A stretch of DNA of 64,000 nucleotides, taken from assembly GCA_017434755.1 (NCBI GenBank), contig JAFRER010000016.1, positions 1 to 64,000 on the forward strand, in the 5' to 3' direction. A program made the position numbers and the translations under genes. Below, piece after piece: positions 1 to 7,826 of the stretch. Numbering within the stretch: position 1 is the stretch's first letter; each line of letters starts with the position of its first letter. The DNA is from Oscillospiraceae bacterium (GTDB lineage Bacteria > Bacillota > Clostridia > Oscillospirales > Oscillospiraceae). Below the pieces are notes generated by a model. It was not told the DNA's origin. It did not search any database and saw only the letters and a list, made by a program, of their open reading frames with translations.

Positions 1-52
1 GCGCATTCAGCCATTTCATTCCGAGTATTTGATTCTGAATAAAAGTACCCAT
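1..52 (-). CDS. Permease N-terminus (ArsP/YraQ-like), partial
   Basis: An ATG at 52 reading leftwards, with AGAGGTG just upstream, gives MGTFIQNQILGMKWLNA before the window ends. This opening resembles the start of clostridial DUF318/ArsP-type permeases, which export organoarsenicals or other metal(loid)s through the membrane. Only 17 residues are visible, so the family call rests on that opening and on the ArsR gene directly upstream in the same direction. A short AT-rich dyad (73-78 with 91-96) precedes it and could be a second ArsR-type operator. The call is tentative. Confidence 0.4.
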   Translation of the reverse strand, partial: MGTFIQNQILGMKWLNA

Positions 53-110
53 AATTACACCTCTAAAGTTTGATATATTCAAATGCGTCGATATATAATG
101 CCTCTATAAA

Positions 111-131
111 GGCAGTCTGTAATGGACTGCC
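111..131 (-). terminator. Hairpin between arsR and the permease
   Basis: A perfect 7-bp stem (GGCAGTC / GACTGCC, loop 118-124) lies just past the arsR stop codon. The T-rich tail on the minus strand is weak (CTTTAT), so it may only attenuate read-through into the permease. Confidence 0.4.
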
Positions 132-149
132 TGTTTGATGGCGTTTTAA

Positions 150-476
150 TCAACCAGTTGTATTACAGCAACAGGTATCGCTCTCGTCTTCCTCGCATTC
201 GCAATCACAGCGGACATAGCCGGAAATCATTTCCCGGTATGATGAGATCCCCTCCGGTGAAAGGGAATAATGCATCCATTTTCCCTCTTTGCGGCTCGCC
301 ACAAGCCCGCTGTCACACAGGATCTTCATGTGATGGGATAACGTGGGCTGGGTGATATTCAGCTCTTCGAGAAGCACACAACCGCATTTCTCGCCATGCT
401 GCAGAGCCAGCATGATTGCGAGACGATTCTCATCTGCTAGAGCCTTAACTTTTCTGACATCTTCCCGGAATCCCAT
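150..476 (-). CDS. arsR: ArsR/SmtB-family metalloregulator
   Basis: A 108-residue winged-helix repressor of the ArsR/SmtB family, which releases its operator when As(III), Sb(III) or a soft metal binds. The start at 476 is preceded by AGGAGG; a longer frame reading upstream lacks a ribosome site and crosses the promoter. The recognition region is ITQPTLSHHMKILCDSGL (41-58). Cys31 and Cys33 lie in CGCVLLEEL, the position of the classical CVCDL arsenic site, and Cys54 is in the recognition helix. The tail is very Cys-rich (Cys90, 92, 94, 102-104), so extra metal ligands are likely. A permease follows in the same direction. The metal specificity is inferred, not shown. Confidence 0.9.
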   Translation of the reverse strand: MGFREDVRKVKALADENRLAIMLALQHGEKCGCVLLEELNITQPTLSHHMKILCDSGLVASRKEGKWMHYSLSPEGISSYREMISGYVRCDCECEEDESDTCCCNTTG

Positions 477-501
477 GTTCACCGCCTCCTTGGATAAAAG
501 A

Positions 502-541
502 ATAGTATCACATATATTTACGGTTGTCAATGTGTAAATAT
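502..541 (-). promoter_or_regulatory. arsR promoter with overlapping operator
   Basis: On the minus strand TTGACA (525-530), a 17-bp spacer and TACTAT (502-507) form a near-consensus sigma-A promoter 25 bases ahead of the start. A perfect inverted repeat ATATTTAC / GTAAATAT (514-521 and 534-541) straddles the -35 element. This is the usual place for an autorepressing ArsR operator. Confidence 0.75.
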
Positions 542-633
542 GTCTTCGGCATGCACAAATGGCGTTATTTGAATTGTCCTGTTTCGCCTTGTGCAGGTTG
601 ATAGCCTCCTGATGCGGCTCTAGCTGAGAAAAA

Positions 634-668
634 TGTGATATCATTCCCCTGTATCAAAAACGGGAAGG
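634..668. repeat. Dispersed element edge, copy 1
   Basis: This stretch (TGTGATATCATTC...CGGGAAGG) recurs at 22745-22782 with a few substitutions and a 3-base indel. In both places it sits at the edge of a truncated coding fragment, which suggests the upstream edge or promoter region of an insertion sequence. Here it leads into a transposase-like N-terminus. Confidence 0.55.
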
Positions 669-677
669 GTGGTATGC

Positions 678-755
678 ATGCATACAAAATTCACCGAAAT
701 ACAAAAGGCAGACGTAATTTCTCAGTATTGGAGAGGAAAACCAGTTACAGCTGCA
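678..755 (+). pseudogene. Truncated transposase N-terminus
   Basis: From the ATG at 678 the frame reads MHTKFTEIQKADVISQYW and then RGKPVTA before losing similarity. This looks like the helix-turn-helix opening of an IS3-type OrfA transposase. The frame runs to a stop at 813 but after about residue 25 it is antisense to the integrase remnant, so only the first ~75 bases are genuine. The rest of the gene is absent. Family assignment is from memory of such N-termini and should be treated as likely rather than certain. Confidence 0.4.
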
Positions 756-1128
756 TGGTATATGGTTTTTTATCGGCAGAGAAATCCTCCAGCCAGATAT
801 CGAACCATTCTTTGACCGTCAGCTTCTCAGGGTCGAAGAAGTCTCCTTCGTTCACTTCTACTGCAGCAGATTGTATCTTCTCACGGACTTCTTTGCCTGC
901 CTTGGATACCTGTCTCGGTATAATCTCGAATTCCGGATGCTCCTTCAGATCGGTGATCAGTCCTTTTCTCTCCATGATCCGCAGCTCGAGCCAGCGCTCG
1001 TACTCCGCGTTGGAGTCGAAGGTCCTCCCGTCCACAGTCTTCCTGTTGTGAGGCACCCGTCCGCTTTTATTTCCAAATTTCCTGAACTCGTAGTAGCTGA
1101 TCTCTCTGCACTCCTTCCCGTATACATT
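745..1128 (-). pseudogene. DUF1064-integrase chimeric remnant
   Basis: An open stretch on the minus strand bounded by stops at 1131 and 745. The first part (YYEFRKFGNKSGRVPHNR, then TVDGRTFDSNAEYERWLELR) matches phage DUF1064 proteins, predicted nucleases. The last ~40 residues (DPEKLTVKEWFDIWLEDF, then KKPYTMQL) match the N-terminal arm of Tn916-type tyrosine integrases, which would normally continue for 300 residues. The two halves belong to different genes, so this is a recombination scar and not a working protein. A GTG at 1056 could initiate translation, without a convincing ribosome site. Confidence 0.55.
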
Positions 1129-1183
1129 CTACCGCGGGAAAGTCAAATCACACTCGCCCAAACTTTAGCGTAATAAAGCAAAA

Positions 1184-1202
1184 AGCCTCCGTTCAGGAGG
1201 CT
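1184..1202 (-). terminator. Minus-strand terminator hairpin
   Basis: AGCCTCC / GGAGGCT with a 5-base loop is followed on the minus strand by TTTTGC and a T-rich stretch. It closes off transcription moving left into the integrase remnant and lies just ahead of the CPBP gene. Confidence 0.55.
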
Positions 1203-1262
1203 ATGCAGCAAGGGAGTAATGTGGTAGGATAAAATTCGCTAATTCGGGATTTGGAGAGATTT

Positions 1263-2117
1263 ATGAAAGAATCACTTCTTAAAAACACGGTTAAAACCTG
1301 CTGCCTGATCTTCTGTGTATTGATCGCGGTCCACGCGTTTGAAGCGATCGTTCTGCGTATGGATGAGACTTTCTTCGGAGAAAACTTCATCAACAAGCTG
1401 TTTGGTATATTCGTTCTATGGCTGACGCTGAGGGTCCTGCAGTGGAGATGGAGCGACATCGGTTTTAAGGGTGAAGGACTCGTGAGGAACATTGCTCTGG
1501 GCTTCTCACTTGCTGCCGTTGTTTTCTTAGTTGCCTATATCATAGAGATCATTATTCTGAAGGCGCAGGGAAACACCGTCCGGCTTGGGTTCTTCACAAT
1601 GGGATTTTCCCTGACCGGCACTGCAGAGATTCACCGGGGCGCCGGATTCATTCTGTTGTGCGTTTTCTTCAATATCATCAACGTCATCATGGAGGAAGGC
1701 ACATTCAGAGGATTGTTTTATGAAATCATCAGAACGGATCACTCCGCAAAGACTGCGCTCCTGATCCAGGCACTGCTTTTCGGGATTTGGCATGTTGTAA
1801 CGCCTTTGCACAATCTTATAGACGGAGACATCGATCTCTTCGGCTTTATCGGGTTGAGCATCGGGTATATCATCCTTGCAGGGATCATGGGAATAAAGTG
1901 GGCGCTCATGTACCGTATGACGGGAAGTCTGTATGCAGGAATGGCGGATCACTTCTTTAACAATTGCATCGCGACGAATCTTCTGCATCTGACCACGGAA
2001 AGCGGAACGGATGAACTGATGATCGTCCGCGTGCTGATAGCTCAGCTGCTGTCTTTCGCTGCTGTAATGGCATTCTGGACGAGATGGAAGAAACAGAATA
2101 AGCAACAAACTGAATGA
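1263..2117 (+). CDS. CPBP-family intramembrane metalloprotease
   Basis: A 284-residue polytopic membrane protein of the CPBP (CAAX protease and bacteriocin-processing, Rce1/Abi) family. The conserved active-site motifs are visible: EEGTFRG near residue 144, FGIWHVV near 175 and DHFFNN near 229, the glutamates and histidines that would hold the catalytic water or metal. About seven hydrophobic segments surround them. The ATG at 1263 is chosen over an in-frame TTG at 1251 because GGAGAG lies between the two. Bacterial members process or protect against peptides, or have unknown substrates. Nothing nearby names a substrate. Confidence 0.88.
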   Translation: MKESLLKNTVKTCCLIFCVLIAVHAFEAIVLRMDETFFGENFINKLFGIFVLWLTLRVLQWRWSDIGFKGEGLVRNIALGFSLAAVVFLVAYIIEIIILKAQGNTVRLGFFTMGFSLTGTAEIHRGAGFILLCVFFNIINVIMEEGTFRGLFYEIIRTDHSAKTALLIQALLFGIWHVVTPLHNLIDGDIDLFGFIGLSIGYIILAGIMGIKWALMYRMTGSLYAGMADHFFNNCIATNLLHLTTESGTDELMIVRVLIAQLLSFAAVMAFWTRWKKQNKQQTE

Positions 2118-2172
2118 ACGATTCCTAATAGGATAGAGGCAATCATAAGATAAACTGAAAGGAGCGATCACT

Positions 2173-2370
2173 ATGGCAAAAAATGAAAGATTTGAAAAGG
2201 TGTATTCACAGGGTACGCTGTGTGTTACTGAGATATGGGTGGACAAGGAGACCGGTGTGAATTATCTTTATCGTAAGGACGGCTATTCCGGTGGCCTGAC
2301 TCCGCTGCTGGACAGGGAAGGCAAGCCGGTCGTTTCTCCCGTCGTCAACGGCGGTTCGGGACTGGGCTGA
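2173..2370 (+). CDS. DUF6440-family small protein
   Basis: A 65-residue soluble protein with a good ribosome site (AAAGGAGC). It shows the compact pattern of DUF6440: an N-terminal RFEKVYSQG strand, a central VTEIWVDKETGVNYLY segment, and the conserved GYSGGLTPLLDREGKPVV ending. Proteins of this kind are common in Clostridia and phage-like regions and have no known biochemical role. It sits between the CPBP protease and a flavodoxin on the same strand, 55 and 37 bases away, so co-transcription is possible. Confidence 0.75.
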   Translation: MAKNERFEKVYSQGTLCVTEIWVDKETGVNYLYRKDGYSGGLTPLLDREGKPVVSPVVNGGSGLG

Positions 2371-2407
2371 TAAGTCCGGTTCAAAAAAACGTGAAAGAGG
2401 TTATATT

Positions 2408-2821
2408 ATGAAGTGCGCAGTCAGATACTACACGAAAACCGGCAATACGAAAAAGCTGGCAGAGGCCGCAGCCGCAGCCGTCGGCGTTGAAGCACTCCCG
2501 ATCAGCGAGCCTATCAGTGAAAAGGTCGATATTCTGTTTCTCGGGAACTCATATTACGCTTTCAGCATCGATCCGGAGGTGCGCGCTTTTATTCGTTCGC
2601 TGGATAAGAGCCTTGTCGGAAAGATCGCGAACTTCGGGTCCGCGGCTCTGCTCAATTCCACATACAAAAAGGTGAAGGCTGAAGCGGACAAGGTTGGAAT
2701 ACCTATGGTGGAAAAAGAATTCCATTGCCGCGGGGAATTCAAAGGCGCCCATAAGGGAAAACCAGATGAGAACGATCTGGCTGCAGCTGCGGCTTTTGCA
2801 GAGTCTCTGATTGGGGAATAA
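2408..2821 (+). CDS. Flavodoxin-family protein
   Basis: A 137-residue single-domain flavodoxin-like protein. The phosphate-binding loop that cradles FMN is YYTKTGNTKKLA (about 7-18), followed by the alternating strands and helices typical of the fold (VDILFLGNSYYAF, KIANFGSAA). It would act as a cytosolic one- or two-electron carrier. It ends 50 bases before a strong terminator hairpin. The redox partner cannot be told from context. Confidence 0.85.
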   Translation: MKCAVRYYTKTGNTKKLAEAAAAAVGVEALPISEPISEKVDILFLGNSYYAFSIDPEVRAFIRSLDKSLVGKIANFGSAALLNSTYKKVKAEADKVGIPMVEKEFHCRGEFKGAHKGKPDENDLAAAAAFAESLIGE

Positions 2822-2870
2822 ACATCACTGATCAATCATGTTGTGATAATACTAGCCAAATATAGCAAAA

Positions 2871-2900
2871 AAGCCTTAATTCTGAAACGAATTAAGGCTT
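2871..2900. terminator. Hairpin with shared ATAGCAAAAAAGCC flank
   Basis: A 12-bp perfect stem AAGCCTTAATTC / GAATTAAGGCTT with loop TGAAAC ends the flavodoxin transcript. The same upstream flank and the same overall hairpin recur at 19723-19756, with two stem base pairs changed on both sides. Confidence 0.7.
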
Positions 2901-2917
2901 GCGTCCCCTCCCGGAGA

Positions 2918-3178
2918 TAGAGCCGCTCGACGCGGAGAAGCTCCGGCAGAAGTATGTGTTTTCTGGAGGGAGGAAGGACCCTACGGCTGCTTCAGTCGGT
3001 GGTACGTCGCTCCGTTCACCGTTGAGGGGATAACGTATCAGACATGCGAGCAGTACATGATGGCGAAAAAGGCGCTGCTCTTCAAGATCTTTGTGAACTA
3101 CATCCTCAAAAATACAACGCAGTTCAAGACCTTGCAGAATTCAAGGATCTGTATGGCAATACCAAAAAAAGGAAATGA
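2918..3178 (+). pseudogene. Decayed NADAR-family gene fragment
   Basis: Reading forward, IEPLDAEKLRQKYVF, then after a frame change PYGCFSRWYVAPFTVEGITY and CEQYMMAKKALLF, matches the core of NADAR proteins (YbiA-like N-glycosidases acting on ADP-ribosyl or riboflavin-pathway intermediates). A further frame change leads into LHPQKYNAVQDLAEF and GNTKKRK with a stop at 3176. Both termini and the middle of the domain are missing. This explains most of the 490-base gap between the flavodoxin and the next gene. Confidence 0.55.
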
Positions 3179-3199
3179 CTGAGCGAACATGGCATAATC

Positions 3200-3241
3200 A
3201 GAAAAGCAAATCCCTCCAGGACGGGAGGGATTTGCTTTTCT
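3200..3241. terminator. Strong bidirectional terminator
   Basis: A perfect 18-bp stem (3200-3217 with 3224-3241, loop AGGACG) with A-rich start and T-rich end. It can terminate leftward transcription from the MmgE/PrpD gene and rightward read-through. Confidence 0.8.
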
Positions 3242-3309
3242 GGTGTATGGACTGTTTGGTTTTGTCATTTATCAGGGATAAACTGCAGATCCAATGCCTG
3301 AAGCAATGT

Positions 3310-4704
3310 TCATAGGGTTAGGCTGTTCATCAACGGCTCCAGAGAATCATATTCCTCTAGGTGCTTTATGATCTCCAGTGCCTCCCTGATTTTGTGGTTG
3401 GGCAGTATGACAGCTGCACAATTGCAGAATCTGGTCTCAAGTTCTTCATCGGTCAGGCGGGATTCGCCCTGAGCGGTACCTCTGGGACTGATAGTCATAT
3501 CCGAAACCGTCCGACCGTCCTTAAGATCGATCTCCACCCTTGCATAGAAGGACCAGGGATGGGTCTTTTTATATTCGGCATATTCAGGAGCCACGATCAT
3601 TTTTACCTTTTTGGCCAGCGCCAGGATCTTGGGGTCAGTCAAACGCAGATTATCCTGCCACTGCGGACCCGGAGTATAGTCAAAAGCAGCCAGTGCAATG
3701 TTATAGGGACCGGAGAACTGAGCGTCTACCTGGTTGTTGATGGCATACTGATCCGGATGGGCGGTGAAGGGACCTGTATTGCAGCGAACCTCCAGAATGT
3801 CGTTGGCAGAAAAGCCGTACTTTGCTTTCAACCGGTAAAAAACGTCCAGACTGGCATGCAGGAAACGGCAGCAGGGATAAGGCTTATACATGGTGTTGAG
3901 CACACCCCAGTCCTTCCCTAGATTCCTGGTCACCGTTTCCGGATCCCATTCCACATCTCTGGCATAAATGGCAGGGAAGCCGAATTTAGAATCCAGTGTA
4001 TAAGCATTGCCTGTATAGCCTTCAGCCGCCATCATTGCAGCCTGAACCGCACCCTGGGCACACCATGAAACCGGCACATACTTGATCATGCTCTTCGGGA
4101 TCGTAGACTCCCAGTCGCTGCAGGTGGGAAGCGGGCAGAGATATGCAGAAATGCCTAATGCGTGAGCAGTCTGCTCGCGGTCCAGATTCATCAGAAGTGC
4201 ATTGGCCACGGCTGCACCAAGCATGTGTTCATTGCTGTTGCCGTTGATATCCGGGGTTTTATTGTACTTGGTCAGAGAGATCATCATGGCCATTCCGAAC
4301 ACACGGTTCAAACGTAGTGCGATATCATGTCCGATAGTCAAAGCACGCAGAAATTCACGGCCGCTTGCTTTCTGCATCTCTGCTACGGCCAGCACTGCCG
4401 GCACCACAATGGGCGGGATATGCGGTATAGGGTCCATATCAAGGCCGTTGAGCAGTTCCGCATTGGTAAATGCGGCGATTGGTGCAGCAACCTTACCGCC
4501 CATACCCAGCACTGTTGCTTCCGGTGTCCCGCCGACACGGCGTGCAAAGCCCAATCCGAACTTGCCTTTATCCGAAGTAAGGCCTCCCAGGGCATTTCCG
4601 AGACCATCTATCAGGATTCGCTTCATCTCATGAATTACATTATCGGGAATGTCATCAAATGATGTGTTGAAGGCGAAATCCAGTAGTGCATCCGTGACTT
4701 TCAT
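3310..4704 (-). CDS. MmgE/PrpD-family protein (stand-alone)
   Basis: A 464-residue cytosolic protein of the MmgE/PrpD superfamily, which holds 2-methylcitrate dehydratase, cis-aconitate decarboxylase and iminodisuccinate epimerase. The usual framework is present: N-terminal all-helical domain with LIDGLGNALGGLTSDKG, then ELLNGLDMDPIPHIPPIV in place of the family's HALDFDD...HPS segment, and a C-terminal lid with EVRCNTGPF and MTISPRGTAQGE. Length is normal (about 450-480). The ATG at 4704 has AGGAGG 12 bases upstream. It is transcribed away from the transporter operon, so the two share the 392-base intergenic region. The substrate is unknown. Confidence 0.85.
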   Translation of the reverse strand: MKVTDALLDFAFNTSFDDIPDNVIHEMKRILIDGLGNALGGLTSDKGKFGLGFARRVGGTPEATVLGMGGKVAAPIAAFTNAELLNGLDMDPIPHIPPIVVPAVLAVAEMQKASGREFLRALTIGHDIALRLNRVFGMAMMISLTKYNKTPDINGNSNEHMLGAAVANALLMNLDREQTAHALGISAYLCPLPTCSDWESTIPKSMIKYVPVSWCAQGAVQAAMMAAEGYTGNAYTLDSKFGFPAIYARDVEWDPETVTRNLGKDWGVLNTMYKPYPCCRFLHASLDVFYRLKAKYGFSANDILEVRCNTGPFTAHPDQYAINNQVDAQFSGPYNIALAAFDYTPGPQWQDNLRLTDPKILALAKKVKMIVAPEYAEYKKTHPWSFYARVEIDLKDGRTVSDMTISPRGTAQGESRLTDEELETRFCNCAAVILPNHKIREALEIIKHLEEYDSLEPLMNSLTL

Positions 4705-4760
4705 CGTTCTGAAATACCTCCTTTTCAAATAGGTAGTAATTGTTTCTACGCTGAATCAAA

Positions 4761-4799
4761 GAAAATGCATACAGAAGATCCGGATCTGTATTCATTTTC
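4761..4799. promoter_or_regulatory. Long dyad in the MmgE/PrpD leader
   Basis: A 15-bp stem with one C/T mismatch (4761-4775 with 4785-4799) around AGATCCGGA lies about 60 bases ahead of the minus-strand gene. It could be an operator or a stop for antisense transcription. The 4705-5096 intergenic stretch otherwise holds only the divergent promoter. Confidence 0.4.
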
Positions 4800-4946
4800 C
4801 TAAATTTTATATGTGTTTAGCTTCACCTGTAAAGCACCAATCCCCGCACCCTTATGTAACAAAAAAGCTACATAAATTCAGCTCTCAGTGCTGCAGTTTT
4901 TGGAAGTGTTGCACAAAATGTGACATCACTGTACACATAATGTTTC

Positions 4947-4975
4947 TTTACCCGATTATGCTTCGCCCATATAAT
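4947..4975 (+). promoter_or_regulatory. Promoter of the peptide-type ABC operon
   Basis: TTTACC, a 17-base spacer and a perfect TATAAT point rightwards and predict an untranslated leader of about 115 bases before the binding-protein gene. No clear LysR dyad was found next to it. Confidence 0.6.
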
Positions 4976-5096
4976 GAAATCAGAAGAAGCATGCTGTCCA
5001 GGCGGCTTCAATACGGTATAAATCTTGATCCGGAAGTACATTTTGTCACTGCCCGGAACATAGATACAAACAATATCAATAAAGGAGGAACATGTC

Positions 5097-6725
5097 TTGA
5101 AAACGATGAAACGCATACTCCCCATCGTCCTTGTCCTGGTGCTGTGTCTCTCTATGGCAGCTTGTGGAGGAACAGCAGCAGCCCCCAGCGGCGGCGAGTC
5201 TCAGTCGAGCTCCGGGACTCAATCAACGACCGGTAATCAGCCAAGTGGTGCACCGCAGCCAAGCGTTGCCGGTGAAAAGTACGCCGATCATATCGAAGTC
5301 ATCATCGACAATACCCAGATCGCCGGTATTAACCCGATCGGGGCAGGCGGTCCCGGCAGTGCCACCGGATGGGTCTATCTGATGGTTTACAACAGCCTGG
5401 TCAGCTTTGATGATAACACGGGTGTATATTCCCCAAATCTGGCCACGTCTTGGGAAAGTGACGACTGGCAGACTGTCACATTCCATTTGAGAGACGACGT
5501 CGTGTTCTCCAACGGAGAAAAGTTTACGGCTGACGATGTGGTTTTCACCATTGAGCAGTCAATTGCCAATCCCGGCTCTGTTGCCGGCAGCACTTTCTCT
5601 TCCGTGGAATCTGCGGTGGCATTGGATCCCTATACTGTTGTGTTTACCTTGAAAGCTCCAAAGCCCCAGATTCTCTTTGACTGCTCTTCCGAGCTGGGAG
5701 GCATCATGTGCAAGAAGGCTGTGGAGGAGGATCCTGATAAGGGCGTCTGGATCGGGACCGGTCCGTTTATAATCACGGATTTCGGAACCAACGATTTCGT
5801 CAAACTAGAACGCAATGATCTCTATTGGGGTGACCCGGTCCCCACTAAGAGCATGACTCTTCGTTACATCCCAGAGATGAGCACCCGTCTTATGATGCTT
5901 CAGAACGGTGAAGCGGATATTTGCTTCAACCTGAGCGAGCAGGATATGGATCTGGTAGCAGCGGATCCGGAGCATTACGATGTATATGCCTACCTTGCAA
6001 ACAACTGCTCTGATATCGGATTCAACCTGAACGATCCCATATGCGGCGACATTAATTTCCGTATGGCGGTTGCCTGCGCTCTGAACAGGACGGATATCGC
6101 GCTCGGTGCTGCAGGAACCTACGCTGCCCCCGAAACCACAGGTACTTTCTGGGGCTCCGGTACTCCGTTCCGCAATAATGATATCCCCATAATTCCTTAT
6201 GATTTGCAGAAGGCAAAGGATTATCTGGCTGCATCACCCTATAAAGGTGAAGAAATCGAGCTTATCACAGCCATTCCTACCATGATCAATGCATCTACTG
6301 TAATTCAGAACCAACTGGCGGAGATCGGCATCAATATAAAGATCAAACAGACTGACCCAGGAAGTCTGATGTCCATATGCAGTTACGGTACAAGTGATTA
6401 TCAGATGTATGCCTTTGTTGGTGCCTTCGGCTATGAGCCATATTCCGCGATGAATGGTATCTACGGCCAGGCACACATGCAGAACAGGGCCACATATGAC
6501 GAGCCGCGGATCCTGGAGATCCTGGATATGGTGGCTACAGAGACTGACCCGGCCAAGTTGCAGGCATACTGCTATGAGGTTCAGGAGATAGAGGCTAAGG
6601 ATATCCCTTACATCAACCTTTTCTATGTAAAGCAGGCCATTGCCGCATCCAAGGCCATCGGAGGACTGGTTGTTGCCAATGACGGAGGCCACGACCTCAG
6701 ATATATGTACAAACTGGAAGGGTGA
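5097..6725 (+). CDS. Family 5 solute-binding lipoprotein
   Basis: A 542-residue extracytoplasmic binding protein (SBP_bac_5 family, DppA/OppA-like) that captures di/oligopeptides, opines or nickel complexes for import. The start is a TTG at 5097, 8 bases after AAAGGAGG; the ATG at 5092 is out of frame and stops at once. A signal peptide ends in the lipobox LSMAAC with Cys23 as the lipid anchor, followed by a Ser/Gly/Gln-rich linker. Family landmarks LATSWESDDWQTVTFHLRDD and VFSNGEKFTADDVVF follow. It opens an operon with two permeases and two ATPases. The ligand cannot be predicted, but the flanking MmgE/PrpD and flavoprotein genes suggest a carboxylated or amino-acid-like compound. Confidence 0.9.
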   Translation: MKTMKRILPIVLVLVLCLSMAACGGTAAAPSGGESQSSSGTQSTTGNQPSGAPQPSVAGEKYADHIEVIIDNTQIAGINPIGAGGPGSATGWVYLMVYNSLVSFDDNTGVYSPNLATSWESDDWQTVTFHLRDDVVFSNGEKFTADDVVFTIEQSIANPGSVAGSTFSSVESAVALDPYTVVFTLKAPKPQILFDCSSELGGIMCKKAVEEDPDKGVWIGTGPFIITDFGTNDFVKLERNDLYWGDPVPTKSMTLRYIPEMSTRLMMLQNGEADICFNLSEQDMDLVAADPEHYDVYAYLANNCSDIGFNLNDPICGDINFRMAVACALNRTDIALGAAGTYAAPETTGTFWGSGTPFRNNDIPIIPYDLQKAKDYLAASPYKGEEIELITAIPTMINASTVIQNQLAEIGINIKIKQTDPGSLMSICSYGTSDYQMYAFVGAFGYEPYSAMNGIYGQAHMQNRATYDEPRILEILDMVATETDPAKLQAYCYEVQEIEAKDIPYINLFYVKQAIAASKAIGGLVVANDGGHDLRYMYKLEG

Positions 6726-6768
6726 TACGGTTACGGAAGACTGATCCGCTGACATCACCGATATCAGG

Positions 6769-6798
6769 AAAGGAGGCGGTTTTCTTCCCGTCTCCTTT
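6769..6798 (+). terminator. Intra-operon hairpin after the binding-protein gene
   Basis: A stem of about 11 bp including one G-U (AAAGGAG...CTCCTTT outer arm, loop TTTTCTTC) in the 141-base gap before the first permease. Such hairpins usually let the binding protein be made in excess of the membrane parts. Confidence 0.5.
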
Positions 6799-6866
6799 TC
6801 ATAAAAGCTTTTGAAAGACGCAAATTTGCGTTTTCCAGATGATTATCAGAAGAGAGGCGCATTCCT

Positions 6867-7826
6867 ATGATTCGATATATTATCAAAAGACTGCTCTATC
6901 TGATTCCGGTTATATTGTGCGTATCCTTTATAATCTTCGCTCTAATGGATCTTACTCCCGGTACCGTTGTAGACAGCATGATCCCAAGCGATGCCACCCC
7001 TGAGCTGATTGCTGCTATCCGGGCACAATACGACATGGACAAACCGATGATCTACCGCTATGGAAAGTATATGCTCAACTTCATTCAGGGGGATTTGGGC
7101 AGATCAGATCTCTCCGGAGAGAGCATCATGAAGATGTATTTGACACGTCTTCCGAACACGATCGTTCTGGCACTGACATCCATAGTGATAGCTGCTCTGA
7201 TGGCTATTCCCATGGGTATCCGTGCAGCACGGCATGCGGGGACTCTGACAGATACCATGACCACTGTGGTAACACTGATCGGCATGTCGATGCCGGCTTT
7301 CTGGCTTGGCCTGATGTTGCTTTTTGCTTTCTCATACAAGCTCGGCTGGTTCCCAGCAAGTGTAAACGGAGGTTTTAAGAGCCTTATTCTGCCGGCTTTT
7401 TGCAACGGTCTTTCCATGATGGCTGGAACGACCCGCCAAACCCGTTCAGCGATGCTGGAAGTGCTGAACTCCGATTATTTGCGCACCGCACGCGCAAAAG
7501 GTGTGCCTGAGCGCAGGGTCATATGGAAACATGCCCTGGGCAATGCGATGATTCCGATCCTGACTACTTTGGGAGGAAATCTGAGCCATGCCATGGCCGG
7601 TTCCGTGGTCATAGAGTCCGTGTTTGCCTGGCCGGGCGTCGGCAGACTCACTGCAGAGGCTATCATGTCCAGAGATACCAAGATGGCCTGCGGTTGTGTA
7701 ATTATGACCACAATCCTTTATGTCGTAATGATCCTGCTGGTGGATTTGGCTTATGCATTTGTGGACCCGCGTATCAAAGCACGGTACATACGATCCAAAA
7801 AACCAAGAAAGCAGGTGGAAGCATGA
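6867..7826 (+). CDS. ABC transporter permease, DppB-type
   Basis: A 319-residue integral membrane permease of the BPD_transp_1 family. It has the DppB/OppB hallmarks: an N-terminal membrane helix (LIPVILCVSFIIFALMDL), the DMDKPMIYRYGKYM segment and a large outer loop, then five further helices. The coupling EAA loop that docks on the ATPases is ARAKGVPERRVIWKHAL near residue 210. Its stop overlaps the next permease start (ATGA). Length is standard for the family. Confidence 0.92.
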   Translation: MIRYIIKRLLYLIPVILCVSFIIFALMDLTPGTVVDSMIPSDATPELIAAIRAQYDMDKPMIYRYGKYMLNFIQGDLGRSDLSGESIMKMYLTRLPNTIVLALTSIVIAALMAIPMGIRAARHAGTLTDTMTTVVTLIGMSMPAFWLGLMLLFAFSYKLGWFPASVNGGFKSLILPAFCNGLSMMAGTTRQTRSAMLEVLNSDYLRTARAKGVPERRVIWKHALGNAMIPILTTLGGNLSHAMAGSVVIESVFAWPGVGRLTAEAIMSRDTKMACGCVIMTTILYVVMILLVDLAYAFVDPRIKARYIRSKKPRKQVEA

